A stretch of DNA of 16,690 bases from Phycisphaerae bacterium (GCA_020058145.1 JAGVEP010000462.1:1-16690); one strand, 5' to 3'. Positions 1-7,673 are shown, numbered from the stretch's first letter. The notes: generated from the sequence alone by a model not told the origin. Program-made: numbers and translations.

Positions 1-43
1 CGGCCCCCGGCGGGACGCTGGGGCTACCCCCGGGCTCGTCCGC

Positions 44-1624
44 GTGTGGCGCCGAATCGCGGAAGGTTGTTTAGTGATCACGGCGCTGCTCTTGGTCGTG
101 CCGCGGGCGGCCGAGGCGGACGTCCCGCCGCTGATCAGCACCACGCGGGTCAGCGTCTCGTCGGCCGGAGCGGAGGGCAACAACAACAGTGGGTCCACGT
201 CGATCTCGGCCGACGGGCGGTACGTGGCGTTCGACAGTGGGGCCAGCAACCTCGTGCCGGGCGACACGAACGGCCGATCGGACGTGTTCGTCCACGACCG
301 CCAGACCGCGGCCACCACGCGGGTCAGCGTCTCGTCGGCCGCGGCGCAGGGCAACGACCACAGTTACGCCCCGTCGATCTCGGCCGACGGGCGGTACGTG
401 GCGTTCTACAGTCACGCGACCAACCTCGTGCCGGGCGACACAAACGCCACTCATGACGTGTTCGTCCACGACCGCCAGACCGCGGCTACCACGCGTGTGA
501 GCGTCTCGTCCGCCGGGGCGCAGGCCAACGGCGGCAGTGACAAACCGTCGATCTCGGCCGACGGGCGGTACGTCGCGTTCGAGAGTCAGGCCAGCAACCT
601 GGTGGCGGGCGACACGAACGCCACAGAGGACGTGTTCGTCCACGACCGGCAGACGGGGACCACCACGCGGGTCAGCGTCTCGTCGGCCGGGGCGCAGGGC
701 GACGGCCACAGTAACGCCCCCTCGATCTCGGCCGACGGGCGGTACGTGGCGTTCCACAGTGGCGCGACCAACCTCGTGCCGACCGACACGAACAACTGGT
801 ATGACGTGTTCGTCCACGACCGGCAGAGCGGCACCACCACGCGGGTCAGCGTTTCGTCGGCCGGGGGGCAGGGCAACGGCACCAGTAGGTGGGCGTCGAT
901 CTCGGCCGACGGCCGCTACGTGGCGTTCAACAGTAGTGCCAGCAACCTCGTGCCGGGCGACACGAACGACGCTTATGACGTGTTCGTCCACGACCGCCAG
1001 ATGGGAAGCACCACGCGGGTCAGCGTCTCGTCGGCAGGGGCCGAGGGCAACGGCGAGAGTGAGGTGCCCTCGATCTCGGCCGACGGACGGTACGTGGGGT
1101 TCGAGAGTACGGCCGCCAACCTCGTGCCGGGTGACACGAACGGCTATTACGACGTGTTCGTCCACGACCGCGCCTGCCTGTCCATCACGACCAGCCCGGC
1201 CAGCCAGACCGTCTGCGCGGGCCAGGCCGTCGCCTTCGGCGTCACCGCCGAAGGAGACCCGCCGCTGACCTACCAGTGGCGGCGGAACGGCATCGACATC
1301 CCCGGCGCGACGGGAGCGACCTACGCCATCGCGTCGGCGACGCCGGCCGACGCGGGCAGCTATGACGTGGTCGTGACGAACGGCTGCGGGTCGCTGACCA
1401 GCGACGGCGCGACGCTGACCGTGTATCCGCGCGGGGACATGGACTGCGATGGCGATGTCGATTTCGACGACATCAACCCGTTCGTCCTGGCGCTGACCGG
1501 TGCGGAGGCTTACTACGCCCAGTACCCGAACTGCTGCTGGCTGAACGCCGATTGCAACGCCGACGGCCATGTCGATTTTGACGACATCAACCCGTTCGTC
1601 GCGCTGCTCAGCGGGAACGGCTGA
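44..1624 (+). CDS. Secreted six-unit PD40/TolB-like beta-propeller protein with Ig-like domain and dockerin-like C-terminus
   Basis: The 526-residue product begins with a Sec-type signal peptide (MWRR followed by a hydrophobic stretch, residues 8-20, then RAAEA). Residues 33-380 are six uninterrupted 58-residue units, each with TTRVSVSSAG, a SISADGRYVAF core and NLVPGDTN...DVFVHDR. The SxDGRYVAF core is typical of PD40/TolB-like beta-propeller blades, so a six-bladed propeller is inferred. Residues about 381-462 look like an Ig-like domain (YQWRRNG, then DAGSYDVVVTNGCGS). Residues 464-526 carry two calcium-loop motifs, DMDCDGDVDFDD (465-476) and DCNADGHVDFDD (503-514), each followed by INPFV, as in dockerin-like tails common in planctomycetes. 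It is probably exported and surface-associated; ligand unknown. The GTG start at 44 fits the signal peptide, but the frame stays open to the window edge, so an earlier start is possible. Confidence 0.88.
   Translation: MWRRIAEGCLVITALLLVVPRAAEADVPPLISTTRVSVSSAGAEGNNNSGSTSISADGRYVAFDSGASNLVPGDTNGRSDVFVHDRQTAATTRVSVSSAAAQGNDHSYAPSISADGRYVAFYSHATNLVPGDTNATHDVFVHDRQTAATTRVSVSSAGAQANGGSDKPSISADGRYVAFESQASNLVAGDTNATEDVFVHDRQTGTTTRVSVSSAGAQGDGHSNAPSISADGRYVAFHSGATNLVPTDTNNWYDVFVHDRQSGTTTRVSVSSAGGQGNGTSRWASISADGRYVAFNSSASNLVPGDTNDAYDVFVHDRQMGSTTRVSVSSAGAEGNGESEVPSISADGRYVGFESTAANLVPGDTNGYYDVFVHDRACLSITTSPASQTVCAGQAVAFGVTAEGDPPLTYQWRRNGIDIPGATGATYAIASATPADAGSYDVVVTNGCGSLTSDGATLTVYPRGDMDCDGDVDFDDINPFVLALTGAEAYYAQYPNCCWLNADCNADGHVDFDDINPFVALLSGNG
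140..1183 (+). repeat. Six exact-length 174-bp tandem coding repeats
   Basis: The codons for TTRVSVSS recur at 140, 314, 488, 662, 836 and 1010, a spacing of exactly 174 bp each time with no indel. Units 140-313, 314-487, 488-661, 662-835, 836-1009 and 1010-1183 encode the six 58-residue propeller blades. Blocks such as those for TTRVSVSS, SISADGRYVAF and DVFVHDR are nearly identical at the DNA level, while the xxSxxP and DTNxxxDV positions vary. Confidence 0.95.
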
Positions 1625-1670
1625 TAGCGGTACGTAGCTGCCGCCGGTGTCGATGCTCGCGGGGCCGGTC

Positions 1671-1730
1671 CGGCGCCGGACTCGGCGGTCCGGCGCTACC
1701 GCGCTCGGCGCCGGACTCGGAGCTCCGGCG
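1671..1730. repeat. Duplicated 25-bp palindromic element (REP-like hairpin pair)
   Basis: Two 25-bp copies, 1671-1695 and 1706-1730, share the exact 15-mer CGGCGCCGGACTCGG and match at 23 of 25 positions. Each copy folds. In the first, CGCCGGAC (1674-1681) pairs with GTCCGGCG (1688-1695), extendable by G1673-C1696. In the second, CGCCGGA (1709-1715) pairs with TCCGGCG (1724-1730). They start about 47 bp after the stop of the propeller gene. They may be a transcription end structure (no T-run follows) or a dispersed palindromic repeat; which one cannot be told from one locus. Confidence 0.7.
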
Positions 1731-1804
1731 TGAAGCGGCGGCAAAAGTCACCTTCCGTGGTGGGGTCGGGGACGCCCTCCGGGTTATGAGCCCGTCGAGC
1801 TAAT

Positions 1805-1824
1805 TTGGAGCGTTTTCGCTCCAA
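1805..1824. repeat. Perfect 8-bp inverted repeat with TTTT loop
   Basis: TTGGAGCG (1805-1812) and CGCTCCAA (1817-1824) are exact reverse complements around TTTT. No T-run follows on either strand, so a standard intrinsic terminator is not well supported. Confidence 0.75.
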
Positions 1825-1867
1825 CTCCCGAAATCACCGCTACTTGCAGAATTGGCAGAGAGTTATC

Positions 1868-1883
1868 GCAGTGTTTCCACTGC
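1868..1883. repeat. Perfect 6-bp inverted repeat
   Basis: GCAGTG (1868-1873) and CACTGC (1878-1883) pair around TTTC. It lies four bases before the larger inverted repeat at 1887-1910. Confidence 0.6.
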
Positions 1884-1886
1884 TCT

Positions 1887-1915
1887 ACATGTGCAACTTG
1901 TTGCACATGTTGCAC
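1887..1915. promoter_or_regulatory. Candidate operator: 10-bp inverted repeat with three TTGCAC half-sites
   Basis: ACATGTGCAA (1887-1896) and TTGCACATGT (1901-1910) are exact reverse complements separated by CTTG. A third TTGCAC copy at 1910-1915 gives a 9-bp direct repeat, TGTTGCACA (1899-1907) then TGTTGCACG (1908-1916). Phased half-sites of this kind are what a dimeric DNA-binding protein or a recombinase would use. The binding protein is unknown and the regulatory role is inference. Confidence 0.45.
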
Positions 1916-1921
1916 GCCAGA

Positions 1922-1949
1922 ACGCCACAATTACGCCACAATTTTGGCG
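1922..1949. repeat. 11-bp tandem repeat with overlapping small hairpin
   Basis: ACGCCACAATT occurs twice head to tail (1922-1932 and 1933-1943). The second copy runs into TTTGGCGC, so CGCCA (1934-1938) can pair with TGGCG (1945-1949). Confidence 0.65.
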
Positions 1950-2173
1950 CTGTCAAACCCCATTCTCGCGAGGGAGGTCGGCGAACTGGAATGAAGATAT
2001 AACCCCCACCGATGCACATGGGTGTGGAGACGCGGGCTTGAGACTGGCTGGCGGGGGCCGCGGCTCCGCCGCGACGGCGGGCGGCCGGTTGCTTGGTTGC
2101 GAGCGGGGGGCCAAAATGTCGGAGGCTGCTCATTGCTGTACCTAGAACGCTCTCTGTTCAGGATTCACAGGCC

Positions 2174-3265
2174 ATGCTGCGCTGGTTCTACGTCGTTGCA
2201 CACCTCCTCGTTGAAGCCGGCGCCGCTCGCCGGGACGCCCGCATCCGCTTCCTCAAAGCTCAGGTCGAGATCCTTCGCCGCAAGCTGGGCGGTAACCGGG
2301 TCATCCCGAGCCCGGACGACCGTGCCCGGCTGCTCGCGATCGGCCAGGAGCTCGGCCACAACGTCGCCGACGTGATCGGCATTGTCACGCCGCAGACGTA
2401 TTGTCGATGGCTCGAGGAGTTGCGTACAGGGCAGAAGCCGAAGCGTGTCGGCCGGCCGAAGATCGTCCGGAACCTACGCGAACTTGTCATCCGCCTGGCC
2501 AAGGACAACGCCTCCTGGGGATACCGCCGGATCATCGGCGAGCTCCGAAAGCTCCGTCTCCGCATCGGGCGATCCTCGGTTCGCCGGATCCTGAAGGACG
2601 AAGGACTCACGCCATCGCCGACCCGTCGCGGGCGCGCCGAGGAGACAGTCTGGCGTAAGTTCATCCGGCTCCACGTGAACACCCTCGTCGCCTGCGATTT
2701 CTTCACGAAGAGCGTGATCACGCCGCTGGGCGTGCGGGTCGCGTACTGCCTGGCGTTCATCCACGTCGGCACGCGGAAGGTGTTTCTGAGCCCACCCACG
2801 TATCATCCGAACGAACGCTGGGTCCAACAGCAAGGCCGAAACTTGCTGATGTGGCTTGAAGACCAGCACCTCGAGGCGCGGTTCCTGATCCACGACTGGG
2901 ACAGCAAGTTCTCCACCGCCTTCAGACAGCTCTTTCGCGGCGCCGGTGTGCGCCCACTGCGAATTCCGAAGCTGGCGCCTGATGCGAATTCTTTCATCGA
3001 GTCCTGGGTAGGCGGACTAAAACGCGAGACATTGGACTACTTCTTGTGCTTCAGTCTGAGTCACCTAGACCACATCAATCGGTCCTACGTGCGCTTTTAC
3101 AATACTTGGCGCCCGCACCAAGGCCTCGGAAACCGCACGCTGCCCGCGGCTGCAGCGGGACCGCCGGAAGACTTGGCCATCAACCACGCGCCGCAACTCG
3201 GTCGCGTTCGCTGCCAGCGGTTCCTCGGCGGGTTGTTGCGGCATTATTATCGCGACGCGGCGTAG
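2174..3265 (+). CDS. DDE integrase-core transposase (IS3/IS481-like rve fold)
   Basis: Predicted transposase of 363 residues. An N-terminal basic helical region is followed by a helix-turn-helix-like part (GRPKIVRNLRELVIRLAKDN, then WGYRRIIGELRKL around residue 115), and then by an rve-type catalytic core. The visible catalytic triad is D175 (VACDFFT), D241 (LIHDWDSKF) and E276 (FIESWVGGLK), giving D-34-E, with the C-terminal FYNTWRPHQGLG motif typical of IS3/IS481-type enzymes. The longest frame begins at a TTG at 2093; the ATG at 2174 (MLRWFYVV) is preferred because related proteins of this type start there, though the Shine-Dalgarno is weak. All three acidic residues are present and the frame is unbroken. 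No terminal inverted repeat was found on either side, so the element limits are undefined. Family assignment below the rve fold is uncertain. Confidence 0.85.
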   Translation: MLRWFYVVAHLLVEAGAARRDARIRFLKAQVEILRRKLGGNRVIPSPDDRARLLAIGQELGHNVADVIGIVTPQTYCRWLEELRTGQKPKRVGRPKIVRNLRELVIRLAKDNASWGYRRIIGELRKLRLRIGRSSVRRILKDEGLTPSPTRRGRAEETVWRKFIRLHVNTLVACDFFTKSVITPLGVRVAYCLAFIHVGTRKVFLSPPTYHPNERWVQQQGRNLLMWLEDQHLEARFLIHDWDSKFSTAFRQLFRGAGVRPLRIPKLAPDANSFIESWVGGLKRETLDYFLCFSLSHLDHINRSYVRFYNTWRPHQGLGNRTLPAAAAGPPEDLAINHAPQLGRVRCQRFLGGLLRHYYRDAA

Positions 3266-3307
3266 AGCCGGTCAGCGCAGACGGGCGGGCGAGAAAACGG
3301 GAGAACG

Positions 3308-3365
3308 GTGCGACAGACGCACACCGAGCTATCCACCGCTGCTAATCGTCTCTCGGCTGTGAGAG
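3308..3365. terminator. Possible termination region between convergent genes
   Basis: This interval separates the ends of the transposase (+) and the HEAT-repeat gene (-). It holds two short inverted repeats: GTGCG (3308-3312) with CGCAC (3318-3322), and CTCTC (3350-3354) with GAGAG (3361-3365). Stems are only 5 bp and no T-run follows, so this is weak support. Confidence 0.2.
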
Positions 3366-3393
3366 TGATTCTCGTACCTGCAGGAGGTTTGCG

Positions 3394-5163
3394 TTAACGC
3401 CAAGCCCCCCAGCGGGCCTGCTGGCGACCTCCAGCAGTAATCGTGTACCCATGTCGGGTCGCCCAAGCCCTCGCAGCGTCGCTCAGTCTGCCATGGCCGC
3501 AATTCAGATACATCTCGGCCATCGTCTTGTTGCCGTGCTTTTCTAAAATGCGCACGAGATCCGCTACAGCGTCCTCCCTTCCGAGATTGACGATCGTGTA
3601 AACAGCGTTCTCGACAAGCCTGACGCGGCCAGTGGCGGCATCATCTAGAAGGATTTTCTCTATCTCATCCCAGTGGGCATTAAGTTGCACGTTTTCTGCA
3701 CGACAGACCCAGAAGTAGATTTGCTGGCGGCGCGTACGCGGCTTCCATCCCAGGGACGCCAGGGCTTGTCCCAGGTTGTCTTTGGCAGGCCAGTCCGGCA
3801 TCGCCGCCGCTAGCGGGCCAATCGCTGTGTGGTCTCCGATTTGCCCCAAGGCCGTGGCGGCAGCGGCGCGAACGTCCTCTTCGGTATCCTTCAGGCAGCC
3901 GATCAGTGGCTTGACCGCGCGCGTGTCCCCAATTCGTCCCAAGGCCATGGCGGCGGACAAGCGAACACCCACGTTGCTGTCCTTCAGGCAGGCGATGAGA
4001 GGGCCCGCCGCCGGTTCGCCGAGCTTGATTAGCGCCTCAGCAGCGGCAGAAGATCCATCCGCCCAGTATGATCCTCTGGGATACTTCAGGTAGGCAATCA
4101 GCGGCTCAATCGCTCTAGCATCGCCAAGTCCCCCCAAGGCCTTCGCGGCAGAATCGAGAATGAAGCGATCCTCGGCAGATTCGTAGGGGTAGACGCCAGA
4201 GTCGCGATAGGCAGCGAGAGTGGTCGTGGTGCTCTCTTTCAGCATCGCGATCAGAGGGCCCACTGCTGGCTCTCCGAGCTTAATCAGCGCCTCAGCAGCG
4301 GCAGAGGGATCCCCGCTCGGATTCTTTAGGTAGTCGATCAGAGGCTCAATCGCTCTCGTGTCGCCGAGTTGCCCCAAGGCGTTGGCGGCGGCTCTACGAA
4401 CGTCTGAATCACTGTGTTGCAGGCAGGCGATTAGCGGCTCGTAGGCTTGGGTGTCCCCGAGTTGCCCCAAAGCGGTGGCAGCAGCAACGCGTAAGTCCAA
4501 GTGGCCCGCTGAGTGGCCTTTCAGGCAGTCGATCAGCGGCTCAATCGCTCTGGCGTCGCCGAGTTTCCCCAAAGCCCCGGCAGCAGTCCAGCTAACATAG
4601 CACTCGCGGTCTCTTAGGCAGACGATGAGCGGCACGACTGATCGGGCGTCCCCCAGCTGCGCCAAGCCCCTGGCCGCGGAGGCCCGAATCTCGCTGTCCT
4701 CGTCCTTGAGGTAACCGATCAGAAGGTCCACCGCGCGGGCGTCCCCGAGTTGGCCCAAGGCCTCGGCGGCGGCGGAGCGGACGGCCCACTCGCTATCCTC
4801 CAGGCAGGCGATCAATGGCTCCATTGCTCGTGTGTCGCCTAGTTGGCCCAAGGACGCGGCGGCGAATTTGCGCATGGAATGATCGTCGTCCTTCAGGCAG
4901 ATGATGAGTAGCTCCACCGCTTGAGCATCCCCGAGTTGTTCCAAGGCCAGGTCGGCATCAACGTGAGACTGCCATGGGCAACACACCACCTCAGCTCTAT
5001 CCTGAACACTATCTGCCCATGGGCCGGGTTCTGCGCGCGAAACCGGACTCGGGTCCCGGGAAGATCCAGGCTGTTGACAGCCTTGCGTGCTGACGAAAGC
5101 CAGTTGCGCAACAACTGTCAAGTATGCGAGCTTGTGTTGCTGTTTGCTTCTGCCGGGACTCAT
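3394..5163 (-). CDS. Exported HEAT-repeat (PBS-lyase-type) protein
   Basis: The 589-residue product carries about twelve HEAT-like repeats of roughly 31 residues from about residue 66 to 455, with the recurring pattern AxEPLIxCLKD...VRxxAAxALGQLGDxR. Such alpha-solenoids are protein-binding scaffolds; no catalytic residue is visible. Repeats 7 and 9 end in the same AAAEALIKLGEPA phrase and are close at the DNA level (near 4020 and 4280). Repeat 8 has an insertion of about 20 residues. The last 130 residues are not repeat-like and I do not recognise them. The N-terminus (hydrophobic residues 12-25, then STQGC with Cys29) resembles a signal peptide; Gln at the position two before Cys makes the lipobox poor, so lipidation is uncertain. 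The ATG at 5163 has GAGGTGGAG just upstream. The gene lies 80 bp downstream of the GH17 gene on the same strand, so co-transcription is possible. Confidence 0.87.
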   Translation of the reverse strand: MSPGRSKQQHKLAYLTVVAQLAFVSTQGCQQPGSSRDPSPVSRAEPGPWADSVQDRAEVVCCPWQSHVDADLALEQLGDAQAVELLIICLKDDDHSMRKFAAASLGQLGDTRAMEPLIACLEDSEWAVRSAAAEALGQLGDARAVDLLIGYLKDEDSEIRASAARGLAQLGDARSVVPLIVCLRDRECYVSWTAAGALGKLGDARAIEPLIDCLKGHSAGHLDLRVAAATALGQLGDTQAYEPLIACLQHSDSDVRRAAANALGQLGDTRAIEPLIDYLKNPSGDPSAAAEALIKLGEPAVGPLIAMLKESTTTTLAAYRDSGVYPYESAEDRFILDSAAKALGGLGDARAIEPLIAYLKYPRGSYWADGSSAAAEALIKLGEPAAGPLIACLKDSNVGVRLSAAMALGRIGDTRAVKPLIGCLKDTEEDVRAAAATALGQIGDHTAIGPLAAAMPDWPAKDNLGQALASLGWKPRTRRQQIYFWVCRAENVQLNAHWDEIEKILLDDAATGRVRLVENAVYTIVNLGREDAVADLVRILEKHGNKTMAEMYLNCGHGRLSDAARAWATRHGYTITAGGRQQARWGAWR

Positions 5164-5243
5164 ACTCCACCTCGTTTCCTTCTTTTATGTGCTATCGGAT
5201 GCGTGGATTCAAGTTCACCCACGCCGCTGCTCAGGCGCGCCGC

Positions 5244-7673
5244 TCATTCGTAGCGTATGTTGCGGAACCAGCATGTGTGCTGCCCACCATCGGTCACGAC
5301 CAACTCGAACACGACCGATAGCCGCGCGCGGTTCACCTGGGAGAAATCACCCAGCGAGATGCGGTGCTCGCGCCAATCGGTCGTCACGTCCGAGATCCGA
5401 ACGCGCCCGCCAATGCCCGCGTCGTCAGCGTCCTTGATGCCCAACCAGAGCTCGTCGTCGGCAGTCTCGGACCTGAGCTCGAAGACCAGCTCCCCGAAGC
5501 GCGAGTAGTCCTGGAAATTCGTGCGCGGGGCACTCTGCGGCGCACCGACGTGGAAGTACGCCGAGACCCACTGCTGGCCGGGGGCGGCGAAGAACCGCAA
5601 CGCGCCCGGTTCATCTGGGTCGATGCCCAGGACGCCGTCCGTCTGGCCGCTGGATGTGCTCACATTGACGGTGATCCACCGACCCAGGCAGCCGTCGACG
5701 AAAGCGTCGGCGTCGCCCAGATTCGGACGCTGCACAACCTCGTAGGTCAATTCACCGGCTGGCGGGGTCTGGCCCTCCGGTAAGTAGTACGCGTCCTGGA
5801 GTCGGACGGTGTGAGGCAAGTGGCTTACGAAGCTCATCGCGAGGCCCACATAGACGCGGGACCGGTCGACGGCGCGGTTCGCGTCGAACGCGTCGAGGGG
5901 AATCACGACGGTCCGCGGCTGCGCCGCGACACCCTGGACGCGGAGCTGCGTTTCGCTACCGTCGTCGCGGTCATCGTAGTCCTTGATCGCGATTTCCAGG
6001 GGCTCGCCGCCCTGTTCGCCGCTCACCGTGGCAACCAGATGGGAGTAGGTGGACAAATCCCAGTACAGGGGGCGCGGGATCTGAGCCGTCGGGACGCCGC
6101 GCTGAATGGCGACGGAGCCCCAGCACCCGCTTCCCGGATAACGCAGCACAAACGCGTCAGATTCCGTCGTCAGCCAGTCGTAGCGGTGATCCGAGCTGTC
6201 TACACCGGCGTCGTGCCCCGGCGAGAGCTCGCCGCGTGTGAACACGTGAAACCACGAAGACTCAGGCCGTGGCGCGGGGGGCGTCGGGAGGATGTCGGAA
6301 AGGTCCGGCTGAAGCGTGCGTTGCCAGGTCATCACGCCCCACTTGTCCTCGACGTTGAAGCGGGCTTCGGCGGGTAGCTGATCTTCCGCGAACACCTTCC
6401 ACGGCTCAGAGAAGGCGGAGAACAGGAACACCTGGTACTCCGGGCGCGCTGCGGCGCGTGCGAGCAACTGTTGTACAAACTGCGCCTGCTGCGGTCCGCC
6501 GGGCTGCGCGTCGCCCAGCGTGCGTCCGCCAACCGGCCAGCCCGTTTCGCCGAGCACGATGGGTCTGTCGAGGCCGGCCGCGGCCAGAGCATCGCGTAGC
6601 CGATCCAGTTGCTGATATACGTAATCAACGGAATCCTCGACCCGTACGCGGTCGAAGTATCCGTAAACATGGACCACGATCTGGTCGACGATGCGGATGA
6701 GCGGCTCATTGAGCGAGCCGCCGGTGGGGAACCACGTGTAGCCGACTTCCGCCGCCGCGACCGGAACGCGGCCCGCCACGCGATCCTTGACCTGTTGCAG
6801 CAGAGCGATGAGCGCGTCGCGCGAAACCGAGGTCGTGCTGCCCGGCCCGGTTCCCTGCGTCTCGTTGCCGACGATGATGCGTTCGATTTGTGCGGGATAG
6901 CGATCCAGCAGCGAAATGCCGGCGTCGATCTCGGCGGTGTTTTCGTCGGCATCGGTGCCGACCCACAGCCCGAGCGTCAGTCGGAAGCCACGGCGGGCCA
7001 GCATCTCGGCCGCCGCTCCGTTCCCCGCGCGACTGCCATAGAGCCGAACGCGCCCGCCCGGGCCGAGAATGGCCTCCAGGATGGCGGCATCTTCCTCCAG
7101 TTCCCAGTCGAGGGGCTGCAAACCCAACAACCGGGGCGATCCTGTCGGCGGAGTGTAGAGGAACGTCGGACGCTCATGCTGGCGGAAGGGACTGTAATCC
7201 AGACCTACCGCAGGCGGCGCCGCCACCGTCATCGCTACGTCGTCGGGTTCCGATGGCCGGCAACCGTCGCTTACGATGAGCGTGAATACGAGCTGTGACT
7301 CGGAATAGGGGGCCGTGAAGGTCGGCGCCGCTGATCGCGGATCGTCCAACTGAACTATTGGGCCAGAAGACTGTTGCCACGCATAGGTAATCGGATCGCC
7401 GTCTGGATCACTGCTGCGGGAACCATCGAGCTGTACGGGTGCGCCCGGTTGAACTACCTGGTCGTCGCCGGCGTCCGCTATAGGTGCGCGGTTATCATCC
7501 GGCGGGGGACACCCGTCTATGCCGATCACCAACAGGAACGGCAACACGTACGGGATTCGGCCGGCAGCGCGAATCCTTCTCGGGACGAGGGCAGTCGCAC
7601 CGCCGGACCGCCCGCTACGTAGCGGCACCGTCCGGATGTAGGGGCCATGCGGAGTTGAGCCGGTCGCGTTCAT
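5244..7673 (-). CDS. PKD + GH17 (endo/exo-beta-1,3-glucanase-like) lipoprotein with two C-terminal jelly-roll domains
   Basis: 809 residues from the ATG at 7673. After an unusually long Arg-rich N-region there is a hydrophobic segment ending in GIDGC (Cys55), a plausible lipoprotein signal. Residues 62-152 form a PKD domain (DAGDDQVVQPGAPVQLDGS, then FTLIVSDG). Residues about 155-440 match the GH17 / COG5309 glucanase type: VGLDYSPF, GGRVRLYG, the acid/base motif IIVGNE (E271) and the nucleophile motif LGETGWP (E376), both catalytic Glu present. The region from 470 onward contains two beta-rich domains, one with EIAIKDYDD and one with ELWLGIKDADD...DWREHRISLGDF, resembling CBM/CIA30-type jelly rolls. 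The likely role is binding and cleaving beta-1,3-glucans such as laminarin or fungal wall glucan at the cell surface; substrate is inferred. Codons run open to a GTG at 7697, but the AGGAGG at 7681-7686 fits only the ATG. Confidence 0.88.
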   Translation of the reverse strand: MNATGSTPHGPYIRTVPLRSGRSGGATALVPRRIRAAGRIPYVLPFLLVIGIDGCPPPDDNRAPIADAGDDQVVQPGAPVQLDGSRSSDPDGDPITYAWQQSSGPIVQLDDPRSAAPTFTAPYSESQLVFTLIVSDGCRPSEPDDVAMTVAAPPAVGLDYSPFRQHERPTFLYTPPTGSPRLLGLQPLDWELEEDAAILEAILGPGGRVRLYGSRAGNGAAAEMLARRGFRLTLGLWVGTDADENTAEIDAGISLLDRYPAQIERIIVGNETQGTGPGSTTSVSRDALIALLQQVKDRVAGRVPVAAAEVGYTWFPTGGSLNEPLIRIVDQIVVHVYGYFDRVRVEDSVDYVYQQLDRLRDALAAAGLDRPIVLGETGWPVGGRTLGDAQPGGPQQAQFVQQLLARAAARPEYQVFLFSAFSEPWKVFAEDQLPAEARFNVEDKWGVMTWQRTLQPDLSDILPTPPAPRPESSWFHVFTRGELSPGHDAGVDSSDHRYDWLTTESDAFVLRYPGSGCWGSVAIQRGVPTAQIPRPLYWDLSTYSHLVATVSGEQGGEPLEIAIKDYDDRDDGSETQLRVQGVAAQPRTVVIPLDAFDANRAVDRSRVYVGLAMSFVSHLPHTVRLQDAYYLPEGQTPPAGELTYEVVQRPNLGDADAFVDGCLGRWITVNVSTSSGQTDGVLGIDPDEPGALRFFAAPGQQWVSAYFHVGAPQSAPRTNFQDYSRFGELVFELRSETADDELWLGIKDADDAGIGGRVRISDVTTDWREHRISLGDFSQVNRARLSVVFELVVTDGGQHTCWFRNIRYE

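Larger units (their letters stand above)
1625..2173. other. Gene-free interval of about 550 bp rich in short inverted repeats
   Basis: No convincing gene lies here. The short open frames at 1805-2002 and 1852-2145 overlap each other in different frames, cross the hairpins and resemble no family known to me. The first part is GC-rich and holds the duplicated hairpin at 1671-1730. From about 1800 to 2000 the composition becomes clearly more AT-rich and carries perfect hairpins at 1805-1824, 1868-1883 and 1887-1910, plus an 11-bp tandem repeat at 1922-1943. From 2030 it returns to high GC before the transposase gene. The composition break could mark an element boundary. Confidence 0.6.

Noticed and set aside
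71..1744. 557-residue minus-strand open frame opposite the propeller gene
   Set aside because: It mirrors the 174-bp repeats of the plus-strand gene, is rich in Arg/Val/His as expected from the antisense of GC-rich codons, and has no signal peptide or family resemblance.
1868..1949. Integron attC site
   Set aside because: No flanking GTTRRRY / RYYYAAC core sites and no integron integrase nearby; the stems are separate small hairpins.
1805..2002. Small plus-strand open frame upstream of the transposase
   Set aside because: It begins inside a perfect hairpin, crosses all the other repeats, has no good Shine-Dalgarno and resembles nothing known.
1990..3393. Terminal inverted repeats for the DDE integrase element
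   Set aside because: By-eye comparison of both flanks gave only scattered short matches (such as GGTGTG near 2025 and in reverse complement near 3320), no better than chance.
5164..5243. Separate promoter between the GH17 and HEAT genes
   Set aside because: The 80-bp gap shows no clear promoter elements; co-transcription is equally possible and neither can be settled by reading.
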